Positions 1 to 13,869 of a stretch of DNA of 64,000 bases are shown piece after piece (position 1 is the stretch's first letter; each line of letters opens with the position of its first letter). Made by a program: the position numbers and the translations under genes. Under the pieces are notes generated by a model. It made no database searches. It had not been told where the DNA came from and worked only from the letters and a program-made list of their open reading frames with translations. The stretch is from contig NC_067125.1 in assembly GCF_021347895.1 (NCBI RefSeq), positions 23,539,621-23,603,620 of the forward strand, read 5' to 3'. This stretch comes from Acanthochromis polyacanthus (Eukaryota; Chordata; Actinopteri; Pomacentridae).

Positions 1-520
1 TGAGCCTGCAGTCTGAGAGTGCAGAGTTCTGCTAGGATAATATGGTACTATCAGGTCTTTTAGAGATATGATTGGTCAGTAAGAGCTTTGTCAGGATTTT
101 AAATTCTATTCTAGATTTCACAGGAAGCCACTGAAGAGAAACCAGTATAGGAGAAATATGATCTCTCTCGTTATCTCCTGTCAGTCCTCTGGCTGCAGGA
201 TTTTTGGTCAGCTGTAGATGTTTGAGAGAACTATTGGGACATCCTGATAAAAAGGAATTGCAATAGTCAAGCTTGGAAGTAGCAAATGCATGGACTAGAT
301 TTTCTGCATCACTTTGAGACAGGATATTCCTGATTTTTACAATATTACTCAGGTGAAGAAAGGAAGTCCTACAGATTTGTTTTGTGAGAAAAACAGTTTA
401 GTTGTATTATACAATACTGCTGCACCTTGTCTCACTTTCTGCCACTGTCTTGGTCAGCTGACTGTCAGGCAACCTTGGTTCTGCACTGTAACCCCAGATC
501 TGAGTATATGGATGTAGCCC
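1..520. repeat. Teleost interspersed repeat, class uncertain
   Basis: The wording here (a small-repeat consensus running through 'caatagtcaagcttgg' and 'aaatgcatggactag') resembles an interspersed repeat I recall from many teleost genomes, often placed near LINE 3-prime ends. No reading frame of note is conserved. It runs off the left edge, so the true start is outside the window. Class assignment is from memory and uncertain. Confidence 0.35.
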
Positions 521-2630
521 TACCAGAAAAAACTTCACTCAGGAAATGTGGGTGAACTATGATCCAAGTGCTAATTCTTTGAGGGCCTATCTACTACCTA
601 CTAGGCAGGTGTTGTGCAAACGTGATACGTGGTGACATTGATAAGTAAGGGATGGAATGCCTGGATTGGATTTATAGACTTTGAGCTGTGCATGTTTGCA
701 GACCTCTACATACACTGAAAAGCAGCATGTTAGAGGAAAGAACCTAAAAGTGAAATAAAAATAAAGTTAGAGCTCTCCCTCAAGGATACATTCCTGAACC
801 AAGGGCTGTGTTTTTATGGAAACAATCACTGGCCCTGAAAATATTACTTTTCTTTCCAAACAATTTCCACACCAGTTCTAGGGTGCCATAAACAAGCTGA
901 CAAAGCAGAGCTTCAACAGTTATTGAGTGATGATCCCAAAGTGAATGAAGATATGTCAAACCAAAGTAGGGGGAGAGCAAAAAAAAAGGCTTTTGAAGTA
1001 TTTGTGTTGAATGGAACAGTGTGATATCTACTCAGTGTAAACATCAAAAAGTGTCAGTCAAACACATTTCATTTGCTTACAATAGTTTGAGTAATTCTAA
1101 TTGAAATCATGCAAAACTAGTAGAAGAGTAAAGGTGAACTTCAGACTTGCACATTAAAGTGTTGTTTCAGCAGGTGGGGAGTACCAATGAATGAGTGAAA
1201 AGTTGCATAAAGCCTTTAGTGTTTGTGGAGCAGCTGTGTGAAGTCTGATGAATGCTCTGAAGTGTCAATCTGACAACTACAAATCTGACGATTAAAAAAA
1301 TCTGGGGATGTAGAGTCACAAAGAAGTGAGCTCACCAAACCCCTGTATCCAGCTGCTCATCTCTGCTGGAGGCTCCCTGCTGCAGGTTAGATTAGATGCC
1401 ACTGGTGTTTCTCAGGAGAATTTACAACCAGAATGTCAGCAGTCAAGTTGCCTTAAGGGTTAATGTAGGTGTCAGATTTTGATAAGAAGAATTTGTGGAA
1501 GAAGGAAGACAGTATGCTGTAAAACATCAGTACTCATTATTATTGAAAAAAAAAAGTCCAACAGTGTGAGATCTGTGCAGAATTCTTTTAAAGACGGCCT
1601 GTTTGACTGAGGAACTACTTTACTTTTCAGGTTCTAGACTTCTGAATCAGCAGCCACATCTTTGATTTGCTCAGTGTTTCAACAGATTGGGTGCTGTGTT
1701 CACTGACAGCAGGTTAAGGAGGGAGTCCCCAATCAGAGCTTTGCTGGCTGAATTAAGAATGCCGCTATCATGTTTATGTATTGTTTCTAAGTTAAAGCCA
1801 TGGAAAGTAATGACAGAAGAACAGCAACTGGCATGAAAGGGATTAGAGCAGGAACACAACTCATCTTGTCAGAAATTCAGAATCTGTAGAAGTGTTTGTT
1901 TTTCAGTCATTTCCTGTAAAATATTGGTATATCTAAAGATTCTAAATCTTTAAATGTGCAGAACATGAGCTCTTCAAAGATGATGTGATCAAATACAGAT
2001 TTTATTCATGGTTATTTAAATGCTTGTGTGAAGTCTGAGCTTGGACAGTGAATTGTTGTTTCTCACACTGCTGCTCACTCAGACATGAAGACTGTCCTCT
2101 GTAGGTGTGGACCATCCCACAGTCAGTCCCAGCTTCAGGCCTGAACAGACATCCCTCCTCCAGCAGAGGAGCAGATCCAGCAGGAATAGACTCCTCTGTT
2201 CAGCTCTCAGTTCTTTTACGACACTCTCCCTACTGATTGTAGGAGCTCCTTGTTAAGTTGTCAGGATTTCTGGAAAATCTCATCACGCTGAAGCCCATGT
2301 TTTTGACAAGACTTCTCATAACAACATCCTTTTACTCTGTTCTGATTTGAGTTTTTCCTGGAGAGCATTTGCTGCAAACCTCACAGCAGCTGTTTCATGT
2401 GTGCTGCTCAGAGTATCACTTCAGCCTCATCATAATATTGGAAGGCTCTGCAGTTATCTGCAGTTTTTAAAATGCGACTTCTTCCACTGATCTCACAACT
2501 GCATTGCTCATCAGTATTTTCCTCCCTCACAGTATGCTTTAGTTCATTAGAGAAAGTATTCGTTTCAAACAAGTACACTCTAGTTAGATATTCATTTTAT
2601 GGTGATATAAACAAGTGTTTGTACAGCAAC
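521..2630. other. Non-coding stretch, nothing identified
   Basis: AT-rich unique-looking DNA. No recognisable repeat, exon or RNA gene. A 9-bp inverted pair (CTGAACAGA / TCTGTTCAG) lies near 2.14-2.20 kb but is too short to interpret. Confidence 0.5.
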
Positions 2631-2636
2631 ATCTGC

Positions 2637-2652
2637 TGTGTGTGTGTGTGTG
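2637..2652. repeat. Short (TG)n microsatellite
   Basis: Eight TG dinucleotides followed by an imperfect continuation. Confidence 0.9.
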
Positions 2653-3129
2653 CATGCGTGCTGTCTCTCTTTTATCTCATTCATGGGTCTTTGATATGCA
2701 TGTGCAGCTTTCACAGAGACACCTGTCAGAAGGTCATGTTTAGCATCCAGTCAGAACAGAAGCACACAGAGCATGGTCAGCCTACTGCGATCTTATTGAT
2801 ACCATGTTTCATATACAGCTATTTGAAAATGAAGTTATACTCGAATGATATTTGACTGTGAATAAATAACAGAACATGGAAGCAAGCATTCATGGATGGT
2901 GTTTGCAGACATGTTGTTGTTTCATTCACCAAAAACAAATACAACTTAAATACATATACAACAAAAATATCTGAATGAAAGGGTGGTAGAAGGAAGTAAA
3001 AAACGTATAAAGTTTGCCCCCCATCAACATAAAATCATTGTGAAGTTACATTGGTAAACAGCCATCTTTCAAGAGATTCAGCAAAACCATAAAGCAAGTT
3101 TTCTGCTTCACAGCAGTGTGATTTTTTTT

Positions 3130-4245
3130 TTTTTTTAGTAATGAAGCTTTTAGACTTTTCTTAAAAATAAAAATTGACTTGGAAGTTTTAGTTTTATCAT
3201 CTAGATTGTTCCACAGACTGACTCCTTGGATTGAGATACATCTTTCCTTTGGTTTTATTCTGAACTCTGATGCTGAAAAAACTTCAGTTCCTCTTAATTT
3301 GTATCTACTGAATATGTTTAGTGAGTTGTCTGGTAATATTTTTGGTGAGCTTTATAAATAGTTTTGAGGAGGTTATATTCTACCAGTTCATTAAATTTTA
3401 ATGTTTCTAATTGTATAATTATTGAATTTGTATGGGCCCTGTACCCACTTCCATTTACGACTTGAATGGCGCATTTCTGGAAAAGGAAAATTGGTTCAAT
3501 GTAGGTTTTACAAGCACTTCCCCACACTTCAGTACAATAGGTCAGATGTGGAACAATCAGTGAGTTATACAACAGAAACTAAGCACAGAGATTCTTTGAC
3601 CTTATGTCACACAGCTATAGCTTGGGATACCTTTGTTTTTACATGCTCAATGTGGGATTTCCATGTCAACTGTTCATCCATCATTACATCTAAAAACTTA
3701 ATCTCATGTGTCCTTTCGATCTCTGATCCTTGTATAAACAATGTTACATCGATTTCTTTCCTTATACAACTAAAAATCATAAATTTAGTCTTACTAATAT
3801 TTAAAGATAGTCTGTTGGCATTGAACAATTTCATAATTTCTTGAGACTCATTCTCTACAGTTTGTAGAACCTCATTTATATTTTCTCCAGAGTAAAATAA
3901 GGTGGTATCGTCCGCAAACAAGATGTATTTTAGTAGATTAGAAACAGACACAATATCATTTACATAAAGAAGAAAAAGTACTGGTCCAATGACCGATCCT
4001 TGGGGTACCCCACAAACCTCACTACAGTTTTTTGATTGTATGTTGTTGTGTGGGCTTTTGCAATCTTCATCAATATGCCTGTTGTTTGGAGAGATCCTTG
4101 TAATTACAGCTAAATAACAGCTCGTTTTAATGGGGGTTTCATTCTTTGCTGAGAATGGCGTGATATCTTTACATAGCATTAGCTGATTGCTGTTCCAAAA
4201 TATGGTCAGAATACACTTAATTAGCTTCTGTGTTGATGAGCTACA
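3130..4245 (-). mobile_element. Truncated CR1/L2-like LINE, reverse transcriptase 3-prime part, decayed
   Basis: On the minus strand the 3607-4272 frame carries reverse-transcriptase motifs: GVPQGS followed by a GP..F..YVNDI segment, then LFADDTTLF (the catalytic box, with F for Y in YADD), then NRLSLNISKTK and a KFLDV..DEQLTWKSHI thumb-like segment. After a frame change, 3318-3572 continues with VPHLTYCTEVWG, typical of the C-terminal part of Jockey-superfamily LINEs. Stops and frameshifts show it is dead. It is 5-prime truncated. The frame upstream of the PQG box does not look like the same LINE, so the left part of that ORF may be chimeric. A Tc1-type MITE abuts it at 4248. Clade (CR1, L2 or Rex1) not resolved. 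Confidence 0.8.
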
Positions 4246-4247
4246 TA

Positions 4248-4474
4248 CACTACCCCTCCAAAGTTTGGACACACCTTCTTATTCAGTGGTTTTTAATTAA
4301 TTACTTTATGCATTGTAAATTAATACTGAAGACAACAAAACTACAAAATAATACATATGGAATTATATTGTTAAAAAATGGTTTGTCTTCAGTATTAATC
4401 TACAATGTAGAAAGTAATACGAATAAATAAAAAGCATTGAATGAGGAGGTGTGTCTAAACTTTGGACTGTAGTG
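4248..4474. mobile_element. Palindromic Tc1/mariner-type MITE (family A, copy 1)
   Basis: A 227-bp element beginning CACTACCCCTCCAAAGTTTG and ending in its imperfect inverted complement (CTAAACTTTGGACTGTAGTG). It is flanked by TA at 4246-4247 and 4475-4476. Most of the interior is also self-complementary. A second copy of the same family is at 22152-22381. The TA target duplication and terminal bases place it with Tc1/mariner; it has no transposase. Confidence 0.85.
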
Positions 4475-5072
4475 TATATCTCCTCCAGCTGCCTCAATGC
4501 TGCTGCTTTAAATTCACAAGCAGTTTTCCAGGAGAAATTTTTAACTTGGGAAGCCAAACGATCTAAAAGTTTTGCATTCAGCTTCCATAAGGTGATGCTT
4601 TAAAAACTGTTCCAGTAACTGTGTGTATTCATACTTTGATCTGAAAAGGTTAAAAGCAATATGTTTCAGAATAATGGGTTAATGTGAATTATCAAAGTAT
4701 CAGAGGTATGCAGTTGTGTAAGAAAGACAACCCAGGATTAGTCTGCGTACAAACTTCAAATGTAGGAGTATTGTTGGGTAACTTATGTCCTTTGCGAGCA
4801 AGGCTTACTGACTGAGTAATTTGTTGCACTGAGTTAGCCCTGTCTGCATGTTCATTGCACAGCAGCTCATCTTGCTTGTTGAAGTAACTTCTACAAATAA
4901 GTCCACATCTTATTTTCCTATTGTTATGTCAAAGTAGCAAAAAAAAAAAAGGAACCCTGTCTTGCCATACTTACCCCTTATCAAATTGTCCTGATGTAAG
5001 AGGCCTTAAAAGTTGGTTGAACACAGACCAAGGACTGTGCTTTTAGCAGAAAATAACAGATACACCCATATA

Positions 5073-6519
5073 CAGTGCCGTGACAAATTATTGGCCCCCT
5101 ACGGAAATCTTCTATTTTTCCATATTTCTCGCACTTAAATTATCCAGATCATCAAAGGGATATGTGTTTAGTTTTACACAGAGATAACCCACAAAATAAA
5201 AAATGAACTTTTTAAATGATGATTTATTAAAGATTTATTGAAAACCTGTATCAATCATGTAAAAAAGTAACTCCTCCCTAAACCTAATAACTGGTTGATC
5301 CCATGGCAGCAACAACTGCAGTTAAATGTTTGTTCCGGCTTGTTATCAGTCTTTTACATCAACATGGAGGAATTCTGGTCCACTCTTCTCTACAGAATAG
5401 TTCTAATTCAGCCACTTTATGTTTTTAGATCATCAACTGACCTTTTAAGGTTTTGTTGCGGCATTTCAATTGGATTCAAGTCTGGACTTTTACTGTACCA
5501 CTCCAAAACCTTCATTTTGTTCTTTTCGAGCCATTCAGAGGTGAACTTGCTGGTCTTTGGGTCATTGTCATGCTGTATACTATTGGATTATCTGATAGAG
5601 AGCAGAATTCATGGCAAGTCATGCAGGCCCTCAAACCATCACACTACCACCACCATGTTTCACTGCTGGTATCATGTTCTTCTTGTGGAATGCAGTATTA
5701 ACTTTACACCAGATGTAGTGGACTGATGGCTTCCCAAAGGTTCCACCTTGGACTCATTAGTCCACAGGATGTTATCCCAAAAGTCTTGGGGTTCATCTGA
5801 ATATTTTTTTGCAAATGCCAGACAAGCCTTTATATTCTTTTTTGGTCAGTAGTGATTTGCACCTTGCAACTCTCCCATGGATCTATTTTCTCCCAAAGTC
5901 TTCATGTAGACGGACTTGACCTGAGAAGAGAGAGGTCTGAAGTTTTTTGATGTTGGTCTGGGTTATTTTGTGACCTCCTGGCTGAGATGTTGACTCCTCC
6001 TGGGAAGGTTCACCATTGTTAAATGTTTCTCCATTTGTGGATAATGTCTCTCACTGTGGTTCTCTGGAGTCCTAGAGCCTTAACAATATCTTTGTAACCC
6101 TTTCCAGACTGATGAATATCAGTGACTTGGTTTTATTACCTGTTCTTGAAGCTCTTTAGGACATCACATCATGTGTTGCTTTTTGAGATCCTTTAGCTAC
6201 TTCACAATACCACACAGGTTCTATTTAGTGATGTTCAGATTCAACAAGCCTGGCAGTGATCATATGTAGGTGTGACTGGTGAAAATGAACCCAACTGTCA
6301 AATGAGTTTGGTCATTTGGTTGATTGGTAGCTAAGGGGGCAAGTACTGGTTCACATAGTACGAAATGCACTGGACAGCAATTTTCCTCCCAAAAAATATA
6401 ACCATCATCTAAAAACTGTTTTTTTTTTGTATATTAGTCTTACATTAAAATTAGCTGGATAATGTGAAGCATTTACTCTTTGACAAAAAGATAGATTTCA
6501 CTAGGGTGGCACAGTACTG
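5073..6519 (-). mobile_element. Decayed full-length Tc1/mariner element
   Basis: The 1447-bp span begins CAGTGCCGTGACAAATTATT and ends with the matching inverted bases, flanked by TA (5071-5072 and 6520-6521). The interior matches, in minus-strand sense, a common teleost Tc1 transposase family whose text I recognise: 'cctaataactggttg' at the C-terminal end, 'caccaccatgtttcac' in the middle and a 'gttctctggagtc' helix-turn-helix segment near the N-terminus. No long open frame survives; indels and stops run throughout. Length and layout fit an intact ancestor rather than a MITE. Confidence 0.8.
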
Positions 6520-6802
6520 TATACAGTTTACACATACAGTAACTCTGTGGAGGAAGAACCTTGTTTGAATTCTTTTTTCCATTTGAATCTGCTGTAAACT
6601 ATTTTGTCTGTGTCCACATCAGATTTCATGGCAATGGAGACCTGTTCTTGAGGGTAAAAACACAAGAAGTCACAGATGGTGCAGCAGCACCCCTTTTGGA
6701 ATGAACAGACTGATCATTTGTATTTCTACATTATATGCTTTGAGTACAAATCCCTACTAACCCATAAATATCTTTAACTAAGTAATATAACAATATTATT
6801 AT

Positions 6803-7505
6803 CAGTGGTGCAACGGATCATCGTTGATCCGTGATCCGTACGGATCGCTCTCCACGGTTTGGAACACACGTGGTTGTATAAATCCAGGCACGCAGATTGG
6901 TTGATGACAAAACGTTGTATGTGGTCACGTGGAGAGTGCATGTTTGATCCACACTAGTTGAGTGCAGCAGTAGTCATGGCTAGCGGAGGAGCAGAGGAAC
7001 TTGAAAAACCTTCTAGTCATTTAAGTTGTCCGTATGGGAGCATTTTGGCTTCCCTGTAACATACAGTGATGATGGAAGAAAGGTGATGGACAAAACTATA
7101 ACTGTGTGCACGAGACAGCCGTATGAGAGTGGAAATACATCGACCATGGCCACCTATATGAAGGCACATCACCTGGATATGTGACAGGAGCCAAGACCAA
7201 AACTGCTCAACAACCGCTGATCACTGCAGCATTTAAACAGCCCCTTACTACAGAGTCTATTACAAAGTTATTGGGGTGTTTATAGCTGCAGACATGAGGC
7301 CATATTCCGTGGTGCAAAACATGTAGTTTAAAGATGCTGAACGTGCTTGAGCCACAATCGGAGATCCCATCGCTCACCCATTTCAGTGAGATTGTTTTTT
7401 TTTGTTTGTTTGTTTTGTTTTTGCTGATCCGAAAATCGATCCCATCTGTGACTCAAAACCGTGATACGATCCAAACCGTGAGTTTTTTGATCCATTGCAC
7501 CCCTA
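6803..7505 (+). mobile_element. Internally deleted hAT element with BED-finger remnant
   Basis: Starts CAGTGGTGCAACGGATCA and ends TGATCCATTGCACCCCTA, an imperfect inverted repeat. An 8-bp flank, ATTATTAT (6795-6802), matches ATTATTAC (7506-7513) at seven of eight positions, the target size of hAT elements. An ATG at 6976 opens MASGGAEELEKPSSHL. After a frameshift the text reads like an hAT BED zinc finger (VWEHFGFPVTYSDDGRKV, then SGNTSTMATYMKAHH). A later piece reads MLNVLEPQSEIPS, a fragment found in hAT/ZBED-type transposases. The catalytic domain and dimerisation region are missing, so it is a non-autonomous, decayed copy. Confidence 0.85.
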
Positions 7506-8131
7506 ATTATTACTCAAAAGGAATAACCTAATCAGCATAAACTGTAAATCAAATGTTGTATACATCAAAGCTATTCTCCATTTTGATTATGTTTAATTCC
7601 ATTTTCAATTCTGAGATATTAAAGGACCAAAACTGTGAAGGAATTCAGTAAATTAGCTGTAGCTATGGTCATCTGCGACTACACTTCGATTAGCTTTAAC
7701 TAGATGAAGCACAGTGTTTTTCTTTTTTGTTTCCCCAAATTATACACAGTTATGTGTGAAATGTTGAAAGCATGATATGAAAATCCTGCAAGACAAGCAA
7801 GTGGACATGAAAACTGGGAGCCAAACTCACAACCTTCTGCTGGTGCCATGAAGCAGCTGCTCACTGACACTCAGTCACTATTCAACCAGTCTGCAGTAAT
7901 TCTTATGGATTGGTGCTCTGGGCGAGACGCTGCTATCTCTGAACACCTTGACTCTGTTGTCACTGTGACTTCTGATGTAAATGTGCAGCCTGCTGTTTGC
8001 TGAAACAAGTAGTCCGGATGTAATTAGCAATTGATTTGTTGACAGGTGATGGTATTGTCAAATGTCAAGCATCTGGTGTTATTTGGATAGTAAAGTTATG
8101 ATATTTGCACACCGGTGTGGTGTTGGATGTA

Positions 8132-8344
8132 CACACGTGGACAAAATTGTTGGTACCCCTCAGTTAAAGAAGGAAAAACCCACAATTCTCACTGAAATCA
8201 TTTGAAACTCACAAAAGTAACAATAAATAAAAATTTATTGAAAATTAAATAATCAAAATCAGCCATCACTTTTGAATTGTTGATTAACATAATTATTTAA
8301 AAAAACAAACTAATGAAATAGGGCTGGACAAAAATGATGGTACC
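8132..8344 (+). repeat. Left terminal inverted repeat of the complete Tc1
   Basis: Begins CACACGTGGACAAAATTG. Near-identical inverted partner at 9554-9767. Holds an outer and an inner direct-repeat block about 165 bp apart. Confidence 0.95.
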
Positions 8345-8350
8345 CATAAC

Positions 8351-9487
<1,137 letters not shown>

Positions 9488-9553
9488 TCAATTAAATGAC
9501 ACACCTGAGTTAATCATGTCACTCTGGTCAAATAGTTTTCAATCTTTTATAGA

Positions 9554-9767
9554 GGTACCATCATTTTTGTCCAGGCCTGTTTCATTAGTTTGTTTTTTTT
9601 AAATAATTATGTTAATCAACAATTCAAAAATAATGGCTGTTTTTGATTATTTAATTTTCAATAAATTTTTATTTATTGTTACTTTTGTGAGTTTCAAGTG
9701 ATTTCAGTGAGAATTGTGGGTTTTTCCTTCTTTAGCTGAGGGGTACCAACAATTTTGTCCACGTGTG
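9554..9767 (-). repeat. Right terminal inverted repeat of the complete Tc1
   Basis: Inverted partner of 8132-8344, with a few substitutions and a one-base length difference in an A run. Confidence 0.95.
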
Positions 9768-9769
9768 TA

Positions 9770-11204
9770 GCTAGGTGCAGCTGTCAGTTAGCTTACACTG
9801 AATCGACTGGCTGTCTAGTAAATACACAGATATAGGGATGGTGAATTCATACGAGGTGACCAGGGCATTAAAGGCTTTGAGCTATTTCCTGCCTACATTA
9901 CAGAATGTAGGCGAATGGACATTTGTGGTGCTCAAAGCAATAGAAATTGGCATTTAAAACATGCAGTAGCAAATCTGGGGCATTGCTTTTGGAAAAATCA
10001 TGCTTCTGTTGTTCAAATGTCACTGCTTGATGCTTTGAGCATCACAATCACAATGCCATTTAGCTCAGCTCCTCTCATGCATGCTATAAACCTTAGCAGC
10101 GATTATCTGCTTAGATACAATTAAAGGGGAAACGGAAAATGCTGCGTTATAGGAAAATTACTTTTTAATTTATTTATTTAATGCTGGGAATAACTGCGTT
10201 TATAGAGGTACTTTTATGAAGGTAAACTAAAAGATTGATTTTTTTTTGTCCAGTTTTGTTCCATTTGGTGTGTTTGTGCCTTCGTTGCTGTGGTGTCATC
10301 AAACATTATCTGCCATTAAAACTACGTGACGTTGCACAAACACTGCATATCTGATGCAGCCCTGTGTGTATCTGTGTGTATCTGCATGACTTTTATTCCA
10401 AATGTACCATGTGTGTATTGGACATGACTTTCAGCCTGGAATATTGATTGGTTTGGAAGTTCACCATTGTTTACCATCTGTCAGGGCAGTAAGTCAGTAC
10501 AGGCTCTGGAGACGGATGGTGCCTCTGTTTGGCCTCTGTGTGTCATCTGTTCTCATTAATGCTTCGATCTGTTGAGATTTGGGTTGTTGAGCAAACAGTG
10601 TAACATATATGATTTCCTGGGGCAGGAATTTCCAGCTCGAATGACCGAAAATGATGTCTTTGTTAATTTCACATATGTGACATTTGGTGTCATAGTTGCT
10701 CATTTAGGAGCACAAATTTTCCCGTCTTCATGCTCTTTCAGTCACTGTAAAGCAAACAATCTTCTGTAGTATTTTATTCAGCATATTATAGGATTAAATT
10801 GGAATTTATGGGGAAGGGGAGCCCTTATCCGGGTATGCTGGGGTCACAGACTAAACTTCAGACCATAGAAAACGGGCTGTGTCTTCCATAAAAAGAGGTT
10901 CCAGTGAAAGCGTTGCATTCAGAGGATGCAGATTATCTGAACTAACAACAACAGCTGAATTCTTTAAATGTAATGTTTTAAGCTAAAAACTAATTAGCCT
11001 GAAACAAAGAGTCTCACTTTTCAACATATTATTTATTTATTTATTTTTTACTTTTTGTATTTTTTCAGTAATTTGGATAAGGTGAAATTTAAAACAAATT
11101 AGAAGAATTAACAGTTCATCTGGTGTAAACTGTAGAATGCACAGTAGCTTATGGGCTTAGTATAGTAAATTGTGATTTCATTATTAAACTGATATCATGT
11201 TGCC
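9770..11204. other. Non-coding stretch, nothing identified
   Basis: No exon, RNA gene or repeat family recognised. Short A/T runs such as (TTTA)n near 11.03 kb. Confidence 0.5.
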
Positions 11205-11575
11205 TCATTGGTCTGTCCGTTAGCAACATTACTCAAACATAGACTAACGGATTTGGATGAAAATTTCAGGGAAGGTGAGAAATGACACAAGAACCAAGTG
11301 ATTAGATTTTGGCAGTGATGCAGCTTATAGTCTGGATCCACAGATTTGTTAAAGATTTCTGCATCATTGCGAGATAGCGGCACAGCGTCACTGTAACCAT
11401 GACAACAAGTGGACACTGCATCATCTGCCTGCTGATGATCACATGATTGTGATCCTACTACAAATCCACTGCTGTGGACCACAAATTCTTTAAAGATTTC
11501 ATCCATTTGGAAATGATACCACTGAGCAGCCTTCACAGAGTACTGAGCTCTCTGAGTGCTGTTCTTCTTTGCTTA
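11205..11575 (+). repeat. Dispersed repeat R, copy 1
   Basis: Shares with 17672-17990 and 20298-20703 a long collinear block running from 'gtctgtccgttagcaacatt' through 'aagtgattagattttg' to 'gagctctctgagtgct'. All three are in the same orientation. This copy lacks the 5-prime ~35 bp seen in the others but has the full 3-prime end. Family not recognised. Confidence 0.85.
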
Positions 11576-12685
11576 AGTAATCAGATGAGTTCATGCTTTG
11601 CAGTCATAACACTCCTGCAACTGTTACTGCATTTATTTAATCAGCAAAACTGAGAAGTCCCAACACAGCTCCCTATAATGATCTACTTGAAAAACAAGAA
11701 ACAAATCTGTTTTGATTCTCCAAAGGAAATGATCCTGGATTCATCCTGAGCGCAGCTGCTTTGTTTACAGTTTCCTACAGAAACTGTGACTCTCATCTTC
11801 TTCTCTTACACTGTTAGAGATGTCAGCATCAAAGAAAATGCTACATTCACCAAATAAATCTGTCCTGGATGGCTCCTGGCAGGTCATTCCAGCTGTGCAT
11901 GTGTTCACATTGAGCAGGCTACCTCTCAGTTGTGAGGTTACTTGGATACCATGTTTTACTTCTTATGCAACCCGGCAGCTGGAGTGTGTGAATCTGTCAA
12001 ATATTTAATTCAGTTACAGATGGAGAATTACACAGTGACTGGAAATTCATTTAGCTTTTGATGAAAGCAAGGCTTAACTTTCAGACATCACTGATGTTCC
12101 ACCATTTAGTGACTGACCGGAGCAACTGCTGCAGACAGTGGAAACCAGGGAACACCTACAGGGGCCTCGTTGTCACGGTAACCGGCACAACAAGTTCAGA
12201 CTGATGGTTTTACGAGCTTGTGATTCTGCTATGATTTTTATACTGGGGCCTCAGTGGTTTTTCGGTACCTGTTAGGCTGTGGGGGACACATTTAAAATGT
12301 TCTTGAATTGAACTTGAACTTCTGAAGGATTAACAGCTGAAATTAAGACAGATGCAGAACATCTAAGTGATGAGTCAGAAAACCCAGATGTCTGTCCACC
12401 TTGGATTTCATTTAACACACATGACATTTGCACTGTCCTCTGATCTGAGAATCATCCAGCCAGTGTTCATTCATGAGCGTATTTAAGGCCTTTAAAACAG
12501 TCAACATTCTTCCTATATGACAAGTAAGAAGGAAGAAAAGCTGCCAAATGATTTATCCATGTTTACAAAAGGGTTTGTTCCAGCAACAAATAAAGTAAAG
12601 TAGTGGTGTGGCTCAACTGTTGAACCTCAGAGATGGAAATTATTTTCAAAAGGCTGCAAGGTTTAATTTTAAATCTTATCAGCTA

Positions 12686-13233
12686 CCCCTTTACGCTTCA
12701 GTGCGTCGTAGGTGTACCGCCGGCGGTACACTTACTAATTTGCATAGGAATTTCAAGAATGTCCGACGGCTGCAAACACGATTATACAAACACTATACGC
12801 CGATGGAAAGCTTAGATTCTCATGAATCCGCCGGTATAAACCACTTTCAGATGCGATTACCACAGCGGGTGAGAAAAACACATTTGTCCGACAAAAACGA
12901 ATATTCATCCATCCGTTCTCTATACACGGCTTCAACGCAAACAGCGCGACTCACATTTCCGGGTTCATTATTACACACAGAAAAAAAGATTCCACAAAAA
13001 ACGGCCATAATCCAACCTTTTACATCCAGACAACACAAGCCAGTAAACTATTTTGTCCAAAACATGTTCTGAAGTCGGTATAAAATCCACGAATCGGTCG
13101 TTTTCAAGGAAATGCACCTCGCGATGTGCGTCCAATATTCCCTGTATTTTTCGTCATTTTTTTTTTAATTTAAAAATAGAATATTAGCGATTTTTGTACT
13201 GAAAACGGCTGGAATTGACTGAAGCTTAAAGGG
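12686..13233. mobile_element. MITE-like element with ~17-bp inverted ends
   Basis: Left end CCCCTTTACGCTTCAGT and right end ACTGAAGCTTAAAGGG are inverted matches with few differences. CTA lies directly outside both ends (12683-12685 and 13234-13236), a possible 3-bp target duplication that would suggest PIF/Harbinger. A perfect 20-bp palindrome centred on CCGCCGGCGG lies at 12712-12731. The interior has raised CpG content compared with its flanks. A 154-codon open frame across it (12608-13072) starts outside the element and has no recognisable domain, so it is not called a gene. A core of ~150 bp is shared with the foldback element at 43968-44499. Confidence 0.6.
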
Positions 13234-13869
13234 CTAGAATCAAAATATAAAACCAAAGCGTTTGCATATTTACTTCCTCTGTGGTGTTTGGGATACACCA
13301 GGTGCATAGCATCACAATGTTGAACATCAAAAACTAAAACATCACATAGTCCAAAGTTTAGAAAATGAGAAAATAAGGAGATGATAATCAGGAGAAACTG
13401 GAGAAACTAGAAGTGACTTAATGACTTCATGCATTTCTTCCACCACATGCAGACAAGAAAATCCAAATTGAATGATTACAGTCCAAAATACAAATTACTT
13501 TTAATTATCCTTTTTTAAGGACGTCAAGTCACTGCTTTTAAAGTTCATTTAAAGCAGCAGCCATGGAGCCAAGATGGTTAAGGCTTGGAAATTATTGTGG
13601 TAGGGGCAAATAAACCAAATGAAACAGCTGAGGAGCATTTGTGAAAGGTTGTAGTGATGGCTAAAAAAAAAGGTTGTCAATCTCTGACAGGAGGCAAGCT
13701 TGCCTGTGTGAATATCTGATGCACTACAAATCCATTTCCCACCCACATCCTGACTCTCTACCTGACTAAATGAGGAAAAAGTACTCTGCTTCCTTCACTG
13801 ACTGTCAACATCTAACCTTGCCAGCAAGTTGATTTCTTGCGATATTTGTGAGTTCACAAATCTCTCAAG

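Noticed and set aside
3422..3844. 140-codon plus-strand frame
   Set aside because: Antisense of the LINE reverse-transcriptase region.
5295..5726. 143-codon plus-strand frame
   Set aside because: Antisense of the decayed Tc1 transposase at 5073-6519.
12608..13072. 154-codon frame across the MITE-like element
   Set aside because: It starts outside the element, has no domain, and includes the palindrome and shared repeat core; best explained by element composition.
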